A stretch of DNA of 31,749 bases from Tetrahymena elliotti 4EA (lineage: Eukaryota; Ciliophora; Oligohymenophorea; Hymenostomatida; Tetrahymenidae): contig JH720294.1 in assembly GCA_000231825.2 (NCBI GenBank), positions 1,960,500-1,992,248 of the forward strand, written 5' to 3'. A program made the translations under genes and the position numbers. The notes beneath the pieces are model-generated. The model saw only the letters and a program-made list of their open reading frames with translations. It made no database searches and was not told the DNA's origin. Positions 1 through 11,219 of the stretch are shown here, in pieces (the first letter of the stretch is position 1; every line of letters starts with the position of its first letter).

Positions 1-995
1 TGTGATCAATGTACAAGTCAAACAGTATGCACTAAATGTGGGAGTAGTTATTTTTTAACAGCGGATGGAAAATGTGTATCTCAGTGTCCTTCCACATTTG
101 TTGCTGACTTAAATGTGAATTAATGTGTATGTGATACTAATAGAACCCAAAACAAGTAAATTTTTTTTTTAATTTTATAAATTTGATATTTGAATAACTA
201 TTTAGTTAAAATTGCCCATGCAATGCAACATTTTTTGATAATAATGGTGAGTGCTAATCTTGCCCATAAAATTGTGATTTCTGCTCCTCATAAAATGTTT
301 GCTCAGCTTGTAAAGCAGGATATTTGCTAACTATAAATGGAACTTGTGTTTTAACTTGCCCAAAAAACTTCATACCTGATTAAAATAATATAAATTGTAT
401 TTGTAGAGAAAATAGTACTTTAATAAAGTATTTTTTGTTTCTCTTCATTAAAAATTTTATTTAAAAAAAATAAATAATAGATTATAGTGCTCTTGCAATA
501 TTGGTTATGTAGATATAGGTGATAGTTGTAAGTAATGTCCATCTAACTGTGATCAATGTACAAGTCAAACAGTATGCACTAAATGTGGGAGTAGCTATTA
601 TTTTACAGTGGATGGGAATTGTGTATCTCAGTGTCCTTCCACGTTTGCTGCTGACCAAATGAATAAATGTGTATGTGATACTAATAGAACCTAAAATAAG
701 TAATTTTTTTAAAAAATATTATAAAATTATTAGCTAAAAATAACTTGAGCATAAATGTTATCTTTTATCTTATTTATAAAGCTTAGAATGCCCTTGCAAC
801 CCTCGTTATATAGATATCAGTGGTGTTTGCTAGCCTTGTTCTTCTAATTGCAAATAATGCTCTTCTTAAAATCAATGTAATATTTGTGAAAAAAATTATT
901 ATTTGACACCAGATATGGACTGTGTGGATGCTTGTCCAGCAACTTATATCGTCAATGATAGTAAAACTGAATGTATATGTGAGGCTAATAGGATA
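1..995 (+). repeat. Cys-rich module exons of gene A (x', y, x, z)
   Basis: Four modules: 1-155 (partial), 206-427, 481-699 (one codon short) and 782 to about 995 (z, no intron after it). Each module has the pattern CxC..GxCxxCxxNCxxCxxxxxC..C..CxxxCP..CxC, 12 Cys, ending in a motif like 'NRTQNK'. The first and third copies are nearly identical in sequence (both contain 'CTSQTVCTKCGSSY'), pointing to a recent duplication of an x/y exon pair. Confidence 0.85.
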
Positions 996-2745
996 TTAAC
1001 AAAGTAAGATAAGTATCTCTGTCAATAATGTTATTTTTACAATGGAACCTGTTTAGTCTCATGTCCGATTGGCACTTATTCAGATAAAACCTTTTAATGC
1101 TTAAAATGTGATCCATAATGTAAAACTTGCAATGGGCCAAAAAGTAATTAATGCTTAAGTTGTACCTTTCCTCTCTTTTTACAGGATGACTATACCTGCT
1201 CAATTTGTTTACCTGAAGAGTTCCTTGATAAAGAGAGGAATAGTTGTCTTTCATGCAATATGTAATGTTTAAGCTGTAATGGACCAAATCCAAATAATTG
1301 CTTATCATGCAGATAAGAACAAATTTTCAAACAAGACTCTAATGAATGCTTAACTAAGTAATAATTTGAAGATGAAATCAAATAAATTTAAAAGATAAAT
1401 TACTCTGAGTGTAAATTTCTTGTTTTTACTTAATTAATATTTTAAAATTTATTAATTTAGGTGATTAAACAAGTTTAGACTGCTCTTCATTATTCTCTTT
1501 GTCTGAATTTTTTCAAAAAATATTTTTGGCATTATTTATAACAACACTGATAACTCTTTTTCTGCTTTTGATTTTTTCTGGCTCTAGTAATTTACTAGGG
1601 TGGTACTGCATTTAAATATTTTAACTCATAGGAAACCTTGCTCTGAATAAAAACATGAATATTTTTTGGTTAAATTTAGGCTTTTTAAAGAACTATCTAG
1701 CATATAACTTATTCAATATATTAAATGATAATCCATTTTAAGATTCTAAAGATCTCCAAATAGATTTTAATAAATATGGGATAAGCTTTAAAATTTAAGA
1801 TTTGTATAAAAATGTCATATAAAATAGCTTTTATTAAATGATTGTTTTAGTGTTTGTTCTTTTTTTAATTCCTACAACGATTGTTTTGAAAGCTTAATCA
1901 GAAACTCTAAAGAGACTAAACAGATATATTATGTTCAATGGGCTTATTAGATACTTTATGGTAGCATCAAATTTCGTATTGCTTTCTAGTTTAAATTCAA
2001 TGAAATAAGAAAATTATCTTGATTAAGGAAATATTTACATTATTGGAGTTTTTAGTTTAATCTATTTTTCCATTTAAATTTACAGTTTATTTATAATTTT
2101 GAGTGAAAACTAAAACAAATCCTAATCCGTCTAAGTACTATAACTAAATTTACTTTAACATAGAGGAGTTTATAAGGCTTTTTGGTACTTTTTTGAAGCA
2201 AGAAAAATAGGATGTGTGTTTGTTTTAACGTTCTTCAATGAACTTTAATTTAATGGATTTTTATTATCAGGAATCAGTCTGCTTTTTTTGCTTTACATCA
2301 TTTTTTATCAGCCTACAAAAATAATATAATAATCAAAAGCTATTATTGTATCAGAAATAATAATGATTTGTCTTTTTATCATATTTGGATTCATATCAAA
2401 TAGAGATAATTTGAGTATAAGTTAAGAGTTAACAACCTACTTAGCTTTAAGTAAATAAAATTTTATTTTATCATGAATTAAATAGAATTTAAAACATAAA
2501 AATTAGGTTTTGTGATAGTATTAATTATTCTTAATATAATATTTCTGATTATATTTTGTCATAGTCTGTATCAGCAAATATTAAACTATTTTAAAATTAA
2601 GAAGATTTAGAAAATCTAAAAAATAAATTAAGGCCAAATTGTTCACTAATTTTAGATTTTTAATTCTGCTGATATTTAATAAGTGCTAGCTTCTTCTTTA
2701 GATAGTAGCAAAATTAAATGGTAAAAATATAGAATTAGATAATGA
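1..2745 (+). CDS. Gene A, 5'-partial: Cys-rich repeat, furin-like, multipass membrane protein
   Basis: Exons 1-155, 206-427, 481-699, 782-1410, 1461-2450, 2507-2745; the frame starts at base 1 and ends at TGA 2743-2745 (817 residues in the window). TAA/TAG are read as Gln. Modules in order: the tail of a 12-Cys module (x type), a y module, a second x module, then one 629-nt exon joining a z module directly to the second part of the furin-like block. The 990-nt exon and last exon give roughly eight or nine hydrophobic segments (first at 'KIFLALFITT') and a basic/Gln-rich tail ending near 'KIKWQKYRIRQ'. The signal peptide and N-terminal beta exons lie upstream of the window. It is closest to gene E in module y, module x, the membrane exon and even the last intron. 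It is likely a cell-surface protein; the biochemical role is unknown. Not seen in it: w and v modules and the first about 64 residues of the furin block. Confidence 0.88.
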
Positions 2746-3939
2746 TCATTTATTTAAAAACGACTTAAAAATAGAAACAATTAATAATAAATTAAAAATT
2801 AATAAAATTAAATTATTTAAAAATATTTTAATTCTTTTCTAACAAAATACATATTAAAATTTGATAAATTTTTGAAATATCAATTATATTAAAAATAGAT
2901 CATAGAATTATCTCAGATTTTTTTTAAAAGTTAAATTCAAATATTATTTTAAATTGTAATCTACTTTAAAAAATATCTAATTAAAAAATAAAAAGAGATT
3001 TAAATTTAATATGAAAACTATTAAAATTTATTTTTGAAAATAATCAAGAACAGGAGAAGTATTTAATTTATGAGGATTGATTTGTAGTATATTTCTTAAG
3101 AAAATAAGTTTTATAATTTTTAATAATAAAAGGCTTTTAATTGAATAAAACATTTTTTTAAAGTATGCTATTACTAAAAACTTAAAAACAAAGAAATTAA
3201 AAAATACATAAATATGTAAAGTGATAATTACAATATTAATGAAAGTTTAGATGTAAACTATAGTAAATCAAATTTATCTTACATTAGTTTTCTTTTTTTA
3301 TGAGTTTCTGATCTTTTTTAATTTTCTACATTCATAAAAGAATAAAAACCAAAATGCGATTAATTAAGGAGAAAGCAATGGTCATTTGATGTATTAATAA
3401 TTACTTTAGCAAGTAATCAAGTTCAAAAAAGCTGTAAATTAATTTGATTCATAAAAAAAAAATGAATTTTTAAATATTAAATGGCTAATTATCTCAACAA
3501 TTTGTTTTTCAATATTTATTAATTATAAATTAAACTTTACTTGTAAAGTCAAAATAAATAAAATGATTAATAATCTATTAAATTTTAAGGCTAGTCTAAT
3601 TAAATTGTAAAAAATAATTAAAATTTTTTATTAAAAATATTTGAAATCATTTTTTTTATGGTTTGAAATTTAATATTCAATATTTTAGAATTTTATCATT
3701 TACAAGGAACTTATTTGCTGTCACCAATTCAAAAAGTGTTTAAATTCAAGCTTGTTAGAGTAATTAATTGTTTTTTTTCTTCTTCTAAGCTTGCCCCATA
3801 AATAAGATGTAGAAAATTATAAGATATTTTATTTAAATTATTCTTCTAACAATACTAAAATTTAAATATAGTGTACGAACTTACTTTTAGTTTTTAAGTT
3901 TTAAAAATTATTTTATTTGCAAATATTTACCAATAAAAA

Positions 3940-4263
3940 ATGAATATTTATTTTACAGAATCAAAAATAATTTCAAAAAAAGATTAAAAAGAGAAAATCA
4001 TTCTAAACAAGGTTAACAATATACTAGATATAACTAAGTATTGCTTACCACAAATGAACTTAATTAAAAATAATAAAACATATCAATTATCTATTGATGC
4101 TGATAGTATTTCAGATTTTATAACATTTAATCAATATTTTAAAAAGTACCAGGGCAAAGAAAAATTTATTTTCACAATTTTTTGCTTTTAAAGAAATAAA
4201 TAACTTTCTTCTTCAATTGAACTGCTATTCAATAGGAAAATATTTTTTTTTTTTTTTTTTTGA
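3940..4263 (+). other. Possible small gene or relic in A-B spacer (107 codons)
   Basis: Starts ATG AAT ATT and runs to a TGA directly after the 19-T run. Contains protein-like text such as 'LSIDADSISDFITFNQYFKKYQ' broken by a 'FIFTIFCFQRNKQL' stretch that faintly resembles the start of exon 4 in the neighbouring genes ('YFYLCFEKTNLFLVQS' in D). The stop depends on the exact T-run length. No recognised domain. It may be the remains of a decayed paralog or a chance open frame. Confidence 0.25.
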
Positions 4264-4380
4264 AGATTTAATGGGTGTAATTGTTTAAATGTACCTTTGC
4301 TGTTTTTTACAAAGATAAATGAAATTACCGACAGAAAACACATAGCCTTCAAATTACTATACCACAGTAGATATTAGTTA

Positions 4381-4393
4381 ATAAAAGAATATT
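4381..4393 (+). promoter_or_regulatory. Shared upstream motif, gene B copy
   Basis: ATAAAAGAATATT, 389 bases before the gene B ATG. The identical 13-mer occurs at a similar distance before C, D and E. It resembles a TATA-like core element (preceded by A here, by T in the other three), but could also be part of a conserved transcript or old coding sequence. Confidence 0.4.
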
Positions 4394-4769
4394 TCATCTC
4401 TTTATTTATTTACTTACCACTCCACCTATAAGTAGTAATATTTCTAAAATCTAAATTTATTATATGGTTAATAATCTCTGAGTAAATTATTTAATCCCCA
4501 TACATTTATTTTAAAATTATATAATATGTTAATTAAACAAAATTTAACCTACTACAAATGGAACATGTAAAACGATAAATTATTAGATTCAATTTCTTTT
4601 AATTTAATCACCAAATAATTATTAAAAATTGGATTTTTTAGAAAAAGCTAGATCTTTCATTCAAAAAAAAAATAAGAGAGAGAGGGAAATTATATAAATT
4701 ATTAATATCAAGAAAAAAGATAATAAATTTTCAGCTCTTAATTAGTTGTATGGATTTATAAAAAAAAGA

Positions 4770-7700
4770 ATGATTAAAGCAAAAATTATATTGATTTTCT
4801 TTGCTATTAACAATTTAGTTGTCTCAATACCTCCAGATTAGCTTCCTATAAAAATTTTAAATGATGTTCTATATAACAAGGTATATAAAAATGAAGATTA
4901 TAATTATCTTAATTTAAAATTTATTATATATTAATTTGATAGGAAAAGAACTCTATAATTTACAAATCTGCTTCAGATAAAATTTACAGATATAGCACCC
5001 TTAATACTGATGGATTAATTACAGCAACTTATTTCTTAAATGAACTTAAAGATATTGACCTAAAAACAAGATACTTTATAGATGATGTAAACATTTTTCA
5101 AATAAATAGTTATTTGATTATTTTATGACTAAAAAGGAGGTGCTTTACTTGAATTATTTTAAGAATTAGAATTATCAAACCATAGATTTAAGAATGATGT
5201 TAGACAATTAAACAGGTTATTTATTTACTCAGTAATAAGACAAATTTGCAAAAGAGTGCTCAACACAGGAAATAATAATCTAAAAAATTGTATTTTTATT
5301 TATTAAAAATATTTTTCTAGTTTTAATAAGAACTATTTAATTTATTAAAAAGTTAAATACTTACTATTCTCTTTGCTATGATGATAATGATACATTTGTG
5401 CTCTAAAGCGAATCTTTCTAAGGGCTCTTTACTTAAAAAGCCAGAACTTCTGCTAACACAATTAATGGAATAAAATAATTGAGAAATGAGGCTACCTATC
5501 TAATTTTTAACAATTATTTATTCTCTAATAAAGCAAAAAATTTGCAAATTAACGTTCAATAAAAAACAATAAATATCTTATTAGTCAATGTAAATTATCA
5601 AAAAATTTTAAAATAAATCAATTTAAACTAAAAATAAAATGAGATAACTACTCTCTTTATTTTTCAAAAACTCAAAATTTATTTTTTTCATTAAAAAATT
5701 TAAATGAATTCCTAATTTAATAAAAATATTTATTTTCATACTTAATAATAGATGGAATACAATTTATACCTTATTGAAGATTATCTTACTAAAATAACAG
5801 ATTCGTCATTAAAATTTTAAAATGCTCAATAAATTAAACTCAATAATGCTGATAATATTGACTAGCTTCTCATTTCAGATGTCATTGATTTAAAGGATGT
5901 AAAAAACTTAAAAATTAAATGAATTAATTGATTTTAATTTCTATTTTTTAATATGAATTAGATTTCAGTTATTTTTGCCTATGATTTTAGCCAGAAAGCT
6001 TTTAGATACTTCGATGTTAAAAATTTATCAGAATTATAGAGTTCAGGAGTCACCTTACCATTTATTGACTACAAAACATTTTTGTAATATAAGGTATTAA
6101 TAATTTATAAAATGCATTTTATAAATATTTATTTTATGAAAAAAGGAAATTATTTTTATTGGCTAACATCAGTTTTCAATATCATATGATGCATCAACAA
6201 ACACAATTAATGTATAAAAGAAGTCTGGCACATTCTAAAAATTTTATACATTACCTTATCATCATCTAATTAACTATTCTTTTTCATATGTAAGTATTAT
6301 TTTCTTATTCTAAATATTTAGATTTGTTTTTTGATTTAGTCCTAGATTTATCAGGTATACTAAGATTCAGATTAGTACTTGATTAATATTAATTAAGCTC
6401 TAGATGGTTAATAGATAACTTGCCCATAAAATTGTGATTAGTGTTCTTCTTAAACTGCTTGCTTGGTATGTTTAGGATAATATTTGCTTAATATAGATGG
6501 AATTTGTGTATCCTCTTGTCCAACTAATTTTATTCCTGATTAAACATAATCCAAGTGTGTTTGTAGAGCAAACAGTTCTTTATAAAAGTAATTATTACAT
6601 GATTGATTTTCAAATAGTTTCTTAAATTATTTAATTTAATAATAAGCTCTTAATGTCCTTGCAATAGTGGTTATGTAGAAAATAATGGTATTTGTTAGTA
6701 ATGTACATCTAACTGTGCTCTTTGTGAAAATCAAACAGTTTGTTCGAATTGTACTAAAGATTTCTACTTAACAGTTTAAGGAACTTGTGTTTCTCAATGC
6801 CCTTCTACATTTGTTTCTGATTCGTCTTTAACTAAATGTGTATGTGGTGCTAATAGAACATCATAAAAGTATCTTTTCAATTTCATCTATATTATTTTAT
6901 AAAATTATTCTTTAAAAATTCCTCCAAATGATCAATTTACTTTTCTACTTTTTAAAAAAGTGATTAATGTCCTTGTAATCCTGGCTTTTTAGATGACAAT
7001 GGTATCTGCCAACCCTGCTCTTCTAATTGCTCATAATGCTCTTCTTTAAATAAATGCACTGCTTGTAATTAAAATTATAAATTAGATCAATAAAATGCTT
7101 GTGAACTTGATTGCCCAAAACCCCTTATATTAAGCCAAGATAAAACTTAATGTAAATGTGATGTGAACAGAACATAAATAAAGTAAAATAAAACTTATTA
7201 TCAATAATTAAGGTTTTTTATTAATAAAATAAAAGTGATTAATGTCTGTGTGACTCATCTTTTGTTGAAATAAATGGTGTTTGCTAACCATGCCCATCTA
7301 ACTGTAAAACATGCTCATCATAATCTAATTGCACTGTTTGTAATGTTGGATTTTATCTGACTTTAGATAATATCTGTACTTCAACATGCCCAAAAAGCTT
7401 TGATATTGATACTTCCAATTTTAAGTGTATTTGTGGTGAAAATAGAATTTTGCAAGAGTAAATATATTACTAGTTTTATATTTGATATATACAATTTAAG
7501 TTTAAATTATTGAAAAATTATTTAATTAGTTACAATTAAAATATAGAAATATATGCACCTGCAAATCAACCTTTGTTGATATATAAGGAACTTGCTAATC
7601 TTGCCCATTAAATTGTGTAACTTGTTTATCTAAAGATACTTGCTCTGTATGCAAGGATGGATTTTTTTTAAATATTAATTCTATGTGTGTATCTTAATGC

Positions 7701-9431
7701 CCAGATACATTTGTCCTAGATAATTAATAAAAAAAATGTGTTTGTGAGATTAACTAGCCTTCATAAAGGTAATCATACCTTTATATTTATATTTGAGAGG
7801 GATTTTTTTTTCAAATTTTTTTTAAATAAACGATTTTTGGGAAAAATTCATAATAATTTATATTTTTATCATAAAATTTTTAAAAAAGCAAATCCCTCTT
7901 TTTAATATTCAATAAATAACTTTTAATTACCTTCTAATTTTAATTAATTTTTATAAAAAAGTAAAGAATTATGTGTTGATAAAACAAAAAATTATAAACA
8001 CTTTGATGAAAAATAATAAGTTTGTATTTAACACAATAATAAGTTGAAGATCAAATCAAATAAACCTAAATGTTAGCTTATTCAGATTGTAAATTTTTTT
8101 TTTATCAATTATTCTTAAAAAAAATTATTTTAAAGGTAATCCAAGCATTGATTGTCCTTCTCTGATGAGTTTATCTAATTTCGTTTCATAGATATTTTTA
8201 GGATTATTTATAGCCAACATAACTATCCTTTCAATTTTTATCACTATTTCAAGCAATAATAGTTTAATTGGTTGGTACTGTATTTAAATATTTTAGCTCA
8301 TAGGAAATTTAGCAATAAATAAAAACATGAATATACTTTGGTTAAATATAGGATTTTTAAAAAATTATTTGGCATATAATTTATTCAATATCATAAATAA
8401 AAATGCATTTTAGAATTCTAATGATATTTAAATAGATTTTAACAAATATGAGATGGGTTTAAAAGTTTAAGAGCTTTATACACATGTTATATAAAATTGC
8501 TTCTACTAATTAATAATATTAATAATCATCCTTTTTTTAATGCTAAAAACATATTTATTGAAAGGTTAATCTGGAATACTTAAGACATTAAATGAATATT
8601 TTATATTCAATGGAGTAATCAGACACTTTATGATAGCATCTAATTACATTTTTCTTAGTATCTTTAATTCAATCAATTAAGAAAAATACCTTGACTAAGG
8701 AAATGTTTATTTTATTGCTGTTTTTAGTTTAATATACTTATTTGTTTAAACTTACAGCTTATTTGTGATATAAAATCAAAAATATAATATCTAGTCTTAA
8801 TCCATCTATTTCCTTTAAATTAATATTATGCAAAACAGAAGAATTTAAATGCTATTTTGGTTCTTTTTTGAAATCAGAAAAATTGTATGCTTGCTGGTAT
8901 TAATAATCTTTAGTGAGGTTGGATATAATTGGTTCTTATTATCAGGAATCAGCCTTTTATTTTTGATATATATTATTTATTTTAAACCCATACAAACTAA
9001 ATCATCATATTAAATGATCGTTTTATCAGAATCTTTTTTGGTTTTTCTTTTTATAATATTTTAATTTATCTCGAATAGAGAAAATTTTGGTTTAAGTTCT
9101 TAAGTTGCCACATATTAAGCATTAGGTATATAGATATTTTATAGATACATGACTACTTTTAATCATATTTAATAATTTAAAATTAGGTTTTGTGATTTTG
9201 CTTATTATTCTTAAATTAATATTTGTTCTAATATTTTGCTTAAATGTGTTTTAGTAATTGTAGAACTATCTAAAAAAAAAGAAAATTTCAAGGACATAAA
9301 AAATAGATAAACTGCCTATTGTTTAATCATTTCACATTTTTAATTCACTTACTGATATAGAAAGAGTGCTATCTGCCTCTATAAATAATAGTAAAATTAA
9401 ATGGTCAAAATATCCTACTAAAAAATTATGA
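4770..9431 (+). CDS. Gene B: Cys-rich repeat multipass membrane protein lacking the furin-like block
   Basis: Exons 4770-4880, 4943-5086, 5137-5289, 5353-5589, 5752-5898, 5962-6093, 6146-6289, 6340-6587, 6647-6868, 6961-7182, 7236-7457, 7547-7768, 8021-8088, 8136-9125, 9187-9431; 1168 residues with TAA/TAG = Gln. The A-rich context before the ATG and the hydrophobic start 'MIKAKIILIFFAINNLVVS' support a signal peptide. Exons 2-7 are the phase-0 beta-rich units. Exon 8 (248 nt) joins the bridge to the second half of a y module. Exons 9-12 are the x, z, w and v modules of exactly 222 nt each. The large furin-like exon of the other genes is missing; only its last residues ('LTQQQVEDQIKQ') remain as the 68-nt exon 13, whose 5' splice choice is uncertain. 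Then comes the 990-nt membrane exon and a tail ending 'KIKWSKYPTKKL'. Likely surface protein; function unknown. Confidence 0.85.
6410..7768 (+). repeat. Cys-rich module exons of gene B (half y, x, z, w, v)
   Basis: Half of a y module at about 6410-6587 inside exon 8, then four 222-nt phase-2 exons: x 6647-6868, z 6961-7182, w 7236-7457, v 7547-7768. Each full module has 12 Cys (CxC, GxCxxC, NCxxC, xC..C, CxxxCP, CxC) and ends with an 'NRT'- or 'NQP'-like motif. The type assignment rests on closest sequence and order in gene C. The z module has drifted most ('KLDQQNACELDCPKPLILS'). Confidence 0.85.
7769..8020. other. Expanded intron with foldback, gene B
   Basis: Intron after the v module, about four times the usual length. 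Inverted repeat arms agagggattt (7796-7805) and aaatccctct (7890-7899) enclose an AT-rich loop. Two acceptors are possible: 7957/7958, at the position used by the paralogs, and 8019-8020, which alone keeps the downstream membrane exon in frame. The stretch between them reads 'KELCVDKTKNYKHFDEKQQVC' in the paralogous phase and may be a decayed piece of the furin-like exon. Confidence 0.6.
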
Positions 9432-10239
9432 TGCCATAAAAACTTAAAATAAACATTATCTTAAATACTAGTCATCTACTTTATATAATGTAAAAATTTT
9501 ATTTTTTTTTATGTTTAAATCCCATTTAAAAATTTTGGTAATATATGAAAAAAAATCTTAATTTCAAAAAATTTTTGATTTTTTTTTCTCCACCTCTCTA
9601 TTATTTTTACCTAAAGAGAGAATCAAATTAAATATTTTATATAAGTAAGTTTTATTTTGATTTATGTTTTAATCCAAATTACAATTTGCTTTCTTTTTTT
9701 CAATTTAAAAGGAATAGAAAGGTGATTTATAGCCAGTGGTATTCTTAATTAATAATAAACCCATAATTTTAAAGTATTAGTAAATTTTAATTGAAAAGTA
9801 ATCAGATTTAATGAAATTTATTCATAGTAAAAAATTGAATTTTTATTGTTGATCATTCCAAATAAACTTTTTTTTTTTTCATCTTAACAAAAATATTATT
9901 ATCTAATTTCATTTGTATTATTTCATATTATTTAGGCATCAAAATATCTTTTTAATCATCATGTGTATAATATCTATTAATAGGAAATTTCATTATATTT
10001 ATTATTAAAATTCATAAACAAAAATTTAAAAGATAATCAATTATATCATTATATTTACACAAAGATTAGGTATCATCAAAAATTTAATAGAGATTTAAAT
10101 ACTTTAATTATTAGATAATTGCTTTCAATCACTTGAAAACAAGAGTTATTTTAATTTATTAGCTATTTTATTATGAAAATTAATTAATTTATTGATTCTT
10201 TCATATGATATTTAAGCGTATTTCAAAAATAAAAAAAAT

Positions 10240-10371
10240 GTTTTGTATGGAGACTGTTATAAGCATCTAAGATTTTCTATTTAATATGGTGAATTCAATT
10301 TCTAATTAAAATTGTGGATTCAAGTTTATAATACTTCAAGTATTTTGAAAATTGTGGTTCTTATTCATTGA
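10240..10371 (+). pseudogene. Possible exon-4-like relic in B-C spacer
   Basis: The frame reads 'LYGDCYKHLRFSIQYGEFNF' then 'QLKLWIQVYNTSSILKIVVL' to TGA 10369-10371. The 'FNFQLKLWIQ..ILKIVVL' part resembles the end of exon 4 in gene C ('DFQLQISFLSQTLDILLVN'). Just after it, in another frame, 'NLFAYSN' recalls the exon 6 motif 'IIFAYDF'. This looks like a decayed fragment of a family member, but the similarity is short and judged by eye. Confidence 0.25.
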
Positions 10372-10817
10372 AAAACATAATTTGTTTGCTTACTCTAATA
10401 TCAATTTTATCAAATTCATGTAATTTAATCAGAACAAATTCATTAATCAAAATTTATAAAAAATAAAATAAAGTAATCACAATCACAAATCAGCTATTTG
10501 TAAATATTAATTAAGAATGTATGGTTTTTTTTTCTGGCCTAATTTCCTGATGATTAATTGATATTTAAAAAACAAAGATATTTAACAAAATTTGATCATG
10601 AAAAACTTTGATTTTAGAAAAATTTAATGAAATAATCAATTATTTAACCAATTTTAGCAAATATTTTTAGAATATCATTTCATTTTTTATTTTCTATTTT
10701 TGGTTTTTTAAATTTTTTTGTTTGATGCTTGATTTCACTTTTAACTTACTCTTAAGGAAATAAATTAGATGATCAATATTAATTCCTTAACCTTACAATA
10801 TCATATACTTTAAGTAT

Positions 10818-10830
10818 ATAAAAGAATATT
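10818..10830 (+). promoter_or_regulatory. Shared upstream motif, gene C copy
   Basis: ATAAAAGAATATT preceded by T (TATAAAAG), 402 bases before the gene C ATG; identical to the copies before B, D and E. Confidence 0.4.
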
Positions 10831-11219
10831 ACAATTCCTTATTACAAATGCATAAAAGTATAAATAGTAACTAATTTTTAAACCTATCTTCATATTTTAC
10901 AAAACATTTTAGGTATAATTATTTATAATTTGACCTAAATACTAATTTAAAATGAAATTTGATGTAGTACACTAAAATTTTAACTAATTTAACATAAAGT
11001 ATTGTCAAAATTTAAAAAAATAGTTCTTTCAATTTATTGAAATAACAAATATTGCTAGAAAAGAGTAAAAATTTAATTTTAAATAGAATTTTTAGATATA
11101 TTTTACATTAAAGAAAAGTATTGAGATGGAAATTAGGTGTACTATTAAATATTCAGGTAAAATATAATAAATTTTTAGATTTTAATTAGTAATTGGAAAA
11201 CATCTAAAATTCGAAAAAA

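Larger units (their letters stand above)
2746..4769. other. Spacer between genes A and B
   Basis: Very AT-rich DNA. The first about 200 bases resemble the 3' flank of gene E (both have an 'aaaatacatatt' stretch followed by similar blocks), so the A/E duplication included the 3' flank. There is a 19-T run at 4243-4261. A TGA-terminated frame at 3940-4263 and a 13-nt shared motif at 4381-4393 are listed separately. No convincing complete gene; the expected frequency of TGA is so low here that long open frames mean little. Confidence 0.6.
9432..11219. other. Spacer between genes B and C
   Basis: AT-rich with no complete gene. Holds a short protein-like stretch (10240-10371, listed separately) and the shared 13-mer at 10818-10830. 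Otherwise I see only poly-A/T and simple AT tracts. Confidence 0.6.

Noticed and set aside
994..1055. Intron in gene A using GTAAG..TTTAG
   Set aside because: Splicing would shift the frame into an early TGA and remove conserved cysteines; reading through keeps the full furin-like sequence.
985..1381. Minus-strand open frames opposite the gene A Cys-rich exon
   Set aside because: They are antisense shadows of a strongly conserved plus-strand coding exon; a matching shadow appears opposite the paralogous exon of gene E at 29662-29904.
4243..4261. 19-T run as a terminator or functional element
   Set aside because: Homopolymer runs are common in this AT-rich DNA and no nearby gene end supports such a role.
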